Origin: Sphingobacteriales bacterium
GTDB lineage: Bacteria > Bacteroidota > Bacteroidia > Chitinophagales > Chitinophagaceae
Reading direction: 5' to 3'
NCBI GenBank assembly: GCA_016235125.1
Contig: JACRLZ010000004.1
Location: 1-64,000, forward strand
DNA: 64,000 nt
Shown here: in pieces, positions 62,709 through 64,000 of the stretch
How positions within the stretch are numbered: position 1 is the stretch's first letter
Layout of the letters: every line of letters begins with the position of its first letter
Notes under the pieces: model-generated
Databases searched by the model: none
Told to the model about the DNA's origin: nothing
Seen by the model: the letters and a program-made list of their open reading frames with translations, nothing else
Made by a program: the position numbers and the translations under genes

Positions 62709-64000
62709 TATTTCTTTGTTCTAAAAGAATTAATAACCACATAACCATAGCCTGCAAAAAGCATGATATGAAAAGGAATCATTGCAAAATCATTTACTAT
62801 GAAAGCGCTGTATAAACCAAACCCAAAATACAACAGTAACAAAGTTTCCAAAATGGCATTTATGGAAATTTTTGTATTCAGGTATTGGTTCCCTTTCCAG
62901 CTATCGGTAAGTTTATTAATGTTAAACTTTGGGGTTCGTATAAATTCGCTTTTTTTACCGGCATAAGCTTCTGCAACAGCAAGGCTGTTGTGCAAGGAAA
63001 AACCAAGCGCAACTGTAAAAAAGGAAAAGAACATTCTAATGTATCTGATAAAAATCCCAAACCCTTTTCCATGCAGGTTTTTGTACACCACCCAATTGCA
63101 AATAAATAAAATAGCAGTGCTGATAATAAAGAAACTATTGATATTGAAAAATAAAGCAAGATGCCCATAGTGATTTTTTACATAAAGCATGGGAATGCTT
63201 AAAACGGAAACAATCAACACAAAGAAAAACATCGAACTGTTCACCAGGTGAAACAGGCCATGCAATTTCATTTTGAAGGACATTCTTTTTGAAGAAATAA
63301 TTCTGCGAAACATTTTTATAAAATTTTCTGCACCGCCTTTATTCCATCTGAATTGCTGGGAACGGGCAGCGCTGATAACAACAGGCAATTCTGCAGGAGT
63401 AACCACATCTTCTAAGTATTTAAACTTCCATCCATTTAATTGCGCCCTGTAACTTAAATCAAGGTCTTCTGTTAGTGTGTCGCCTTCCCAATTGCCTGCA
63501 TCAATAATACATTGTTTGCGCCAAATACCTGCCGTGCCATTAAAATTCATAAAATATCCATTTGCATTTCTGCCTGTTTGCTCCAATGTAAAATGAGTGT
63601 CCAATGCAAATGCCTGCACTTTTGTTAATAAAGAATAATCCCTGTTGATATGGCCCCAACGGGTTTGTACTACTCCAATTTCAGAGTTTTTAAAATAAAT
63701 AACGGTTTGCTTGATCCACTCAGGTTGTGGCAAAAAGTCTGCATCAAAAATGGCAATGAATTCTCCCTTTGCTGTTTCTAATCCTTCTTTTAAAGCCCCG
63801 GCTTTGTAGTTGATCCTGTTTGTTCTTTTTATATGCTGAATATCTAATCCTGATTTTTGTAATTGACGAATAATTCCGGCAGTCTCTGTTACACTATCAT
63901 CTGTACTATCGTCCAGCACCTGTATTTCTAATTTATTTTTTGGATAATCTATTGCTGCGATGCAATGAAGTAAACGCTCCATCACATACTTTTCATTATA
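62708..64000 (-). CDS. Processive GT2 glycosyltransferase (cellulose synthase-like), 5' end cut by window
   Basis: At least 430 codons; the frame stays open to position 64000 (YNEKYV precedes MERLLHC), so the N-terminus is outside. Motifs: VLDDSTDDS, IFDADFLPQPEWI, LTEDLDLSYRAQ, and QQFRWNKGGAENF (QxxRW of processive enzymes). Four membrane segments follow in the C-terminal part. It probably extends or makes a beta-linked glycan or glycolipid, with the neighbouring GT87-like protein. Confidence 0.9.
   Translation of the reverse strand, partial: YNEKYVMERLLHCIAAIDYPKNKLEIQVLDDSTDDSVTETAGIIRQLQKSGLDIQHIKRTNRINYKAGALKEGLETAKGEFIAIFDADFLPQPEWIKQTVIYFKNSEIGVVQTRWGHINRDYSLLTKVQAFALDTHFTLEQTGRNANGYFMNFNGTAGIWRKQCIIDAGNWEGDTLTEDLDLSYRAQLNGWKFKYLEDVVTPAELPVVISAARSQQFRWNKGGAENFIKMFRRIISSKRMSFKMKLHGLFHLVNSSMFFFVLIVSVLSIPMLYVKNHYGHLALFFNINSFFIISTAILFICNWVVYKNLHGKGFGIFIRYIRMFFSFFTVALGFSLHNSLAVAEAYAGKKSEFIRTPKFNINKLTDSWKGNQYLNTKISINAILETLLLLYFGFGLYSAFIVNDFAMIPFHIMLFAGYGYVVINSFRTKK

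Overview
The window looks like chromosomal DNA of a Bacteroidota bacterium, most likely of the Chitinophagaceae or a close relative. The signs are a type IX secretion sorting domain on a secreted nuclease, several TAnnTTTG-type minus-7 promoter boxes, the Bacteroidota-type omega subunit, Bacteroidota-restricted families (DUF4296, DUF4835, DUF5916, DUF6728, HYC_CC_PP), lipoprotein-rich envelope genes and a moderately AT-rich composition. The genus assignment is inference.

Positions 1-43200 are mostly housekeeping and envelope genes. The left edge cuts the start of an IS630-like transposase beside an odd surface lipoprotein. Next come a 3-oxoacid CoA-transferase pair (scoAB), the bamD-rpoZ and coaBC-DUF4835-DUF4296 blocks, an OmpA-like porin, a polyprenyl synthase with recJ, a 1439-residue secreted nuclease, the rpsF-rpsR-rplI ribosomal operon, an RRM RNA-binding protein, an amidohydrolase, a lipid kinase, a divergent bacterial alpha-2-macroglobulin / pbpC pair, guaA, an Lhr-type helicase with its PdeM-type phosphoesterase partner, a DUF5916 outer-membrane protein, an S24 repressor, and surE-lpxB.

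Positions 43200-51200 are an accessory block. A scar (tRNA 3'-end-like sequence plus the broken N-terminus of a tyrosine recombinase) borders a minus-strand arsenosugar cluster: AhpD-like protein, ArsS radical SAM, Pit phosphate transporter, ArsM, purine nucleoside phosphorylase, two glycosyltransferases (TIGR04282 and TIGR04283 types) and a two-module VOC protein. Together they can methylate arsenite, add the 5'-deoxyadenosyl group, remove adenine and re-glycosylate the arsenoribose.

Positions 51200-64000 carry, also on the minus strand, a DUF255 thioredoxin-like protein, a TolC / RND efflux system whose permease and membrane-fusion lipoprotein form one continuous reading frame, a HYC_CC_PP protein, a second AhpD-like protein, DUF547, an integral-membrane glycosyltransferase and a processive GT2 glycosyltransferase cut by the right edge.

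The most unusual signal is not a gene. Short arrays of about four 7-bp units, single or as inverted pairs, sit inside the conserved genes guaA, the Lhr helicase gene and lpxB, and in intergenic gaps. They look like a dispersed mini-element that tolerates in-frame insertion, similar in behaviour to Rickettsia palindromic elements. A separate GC-rich palindrome class sits inside the DUF255 gene and upstream of rpsF and pbpC.
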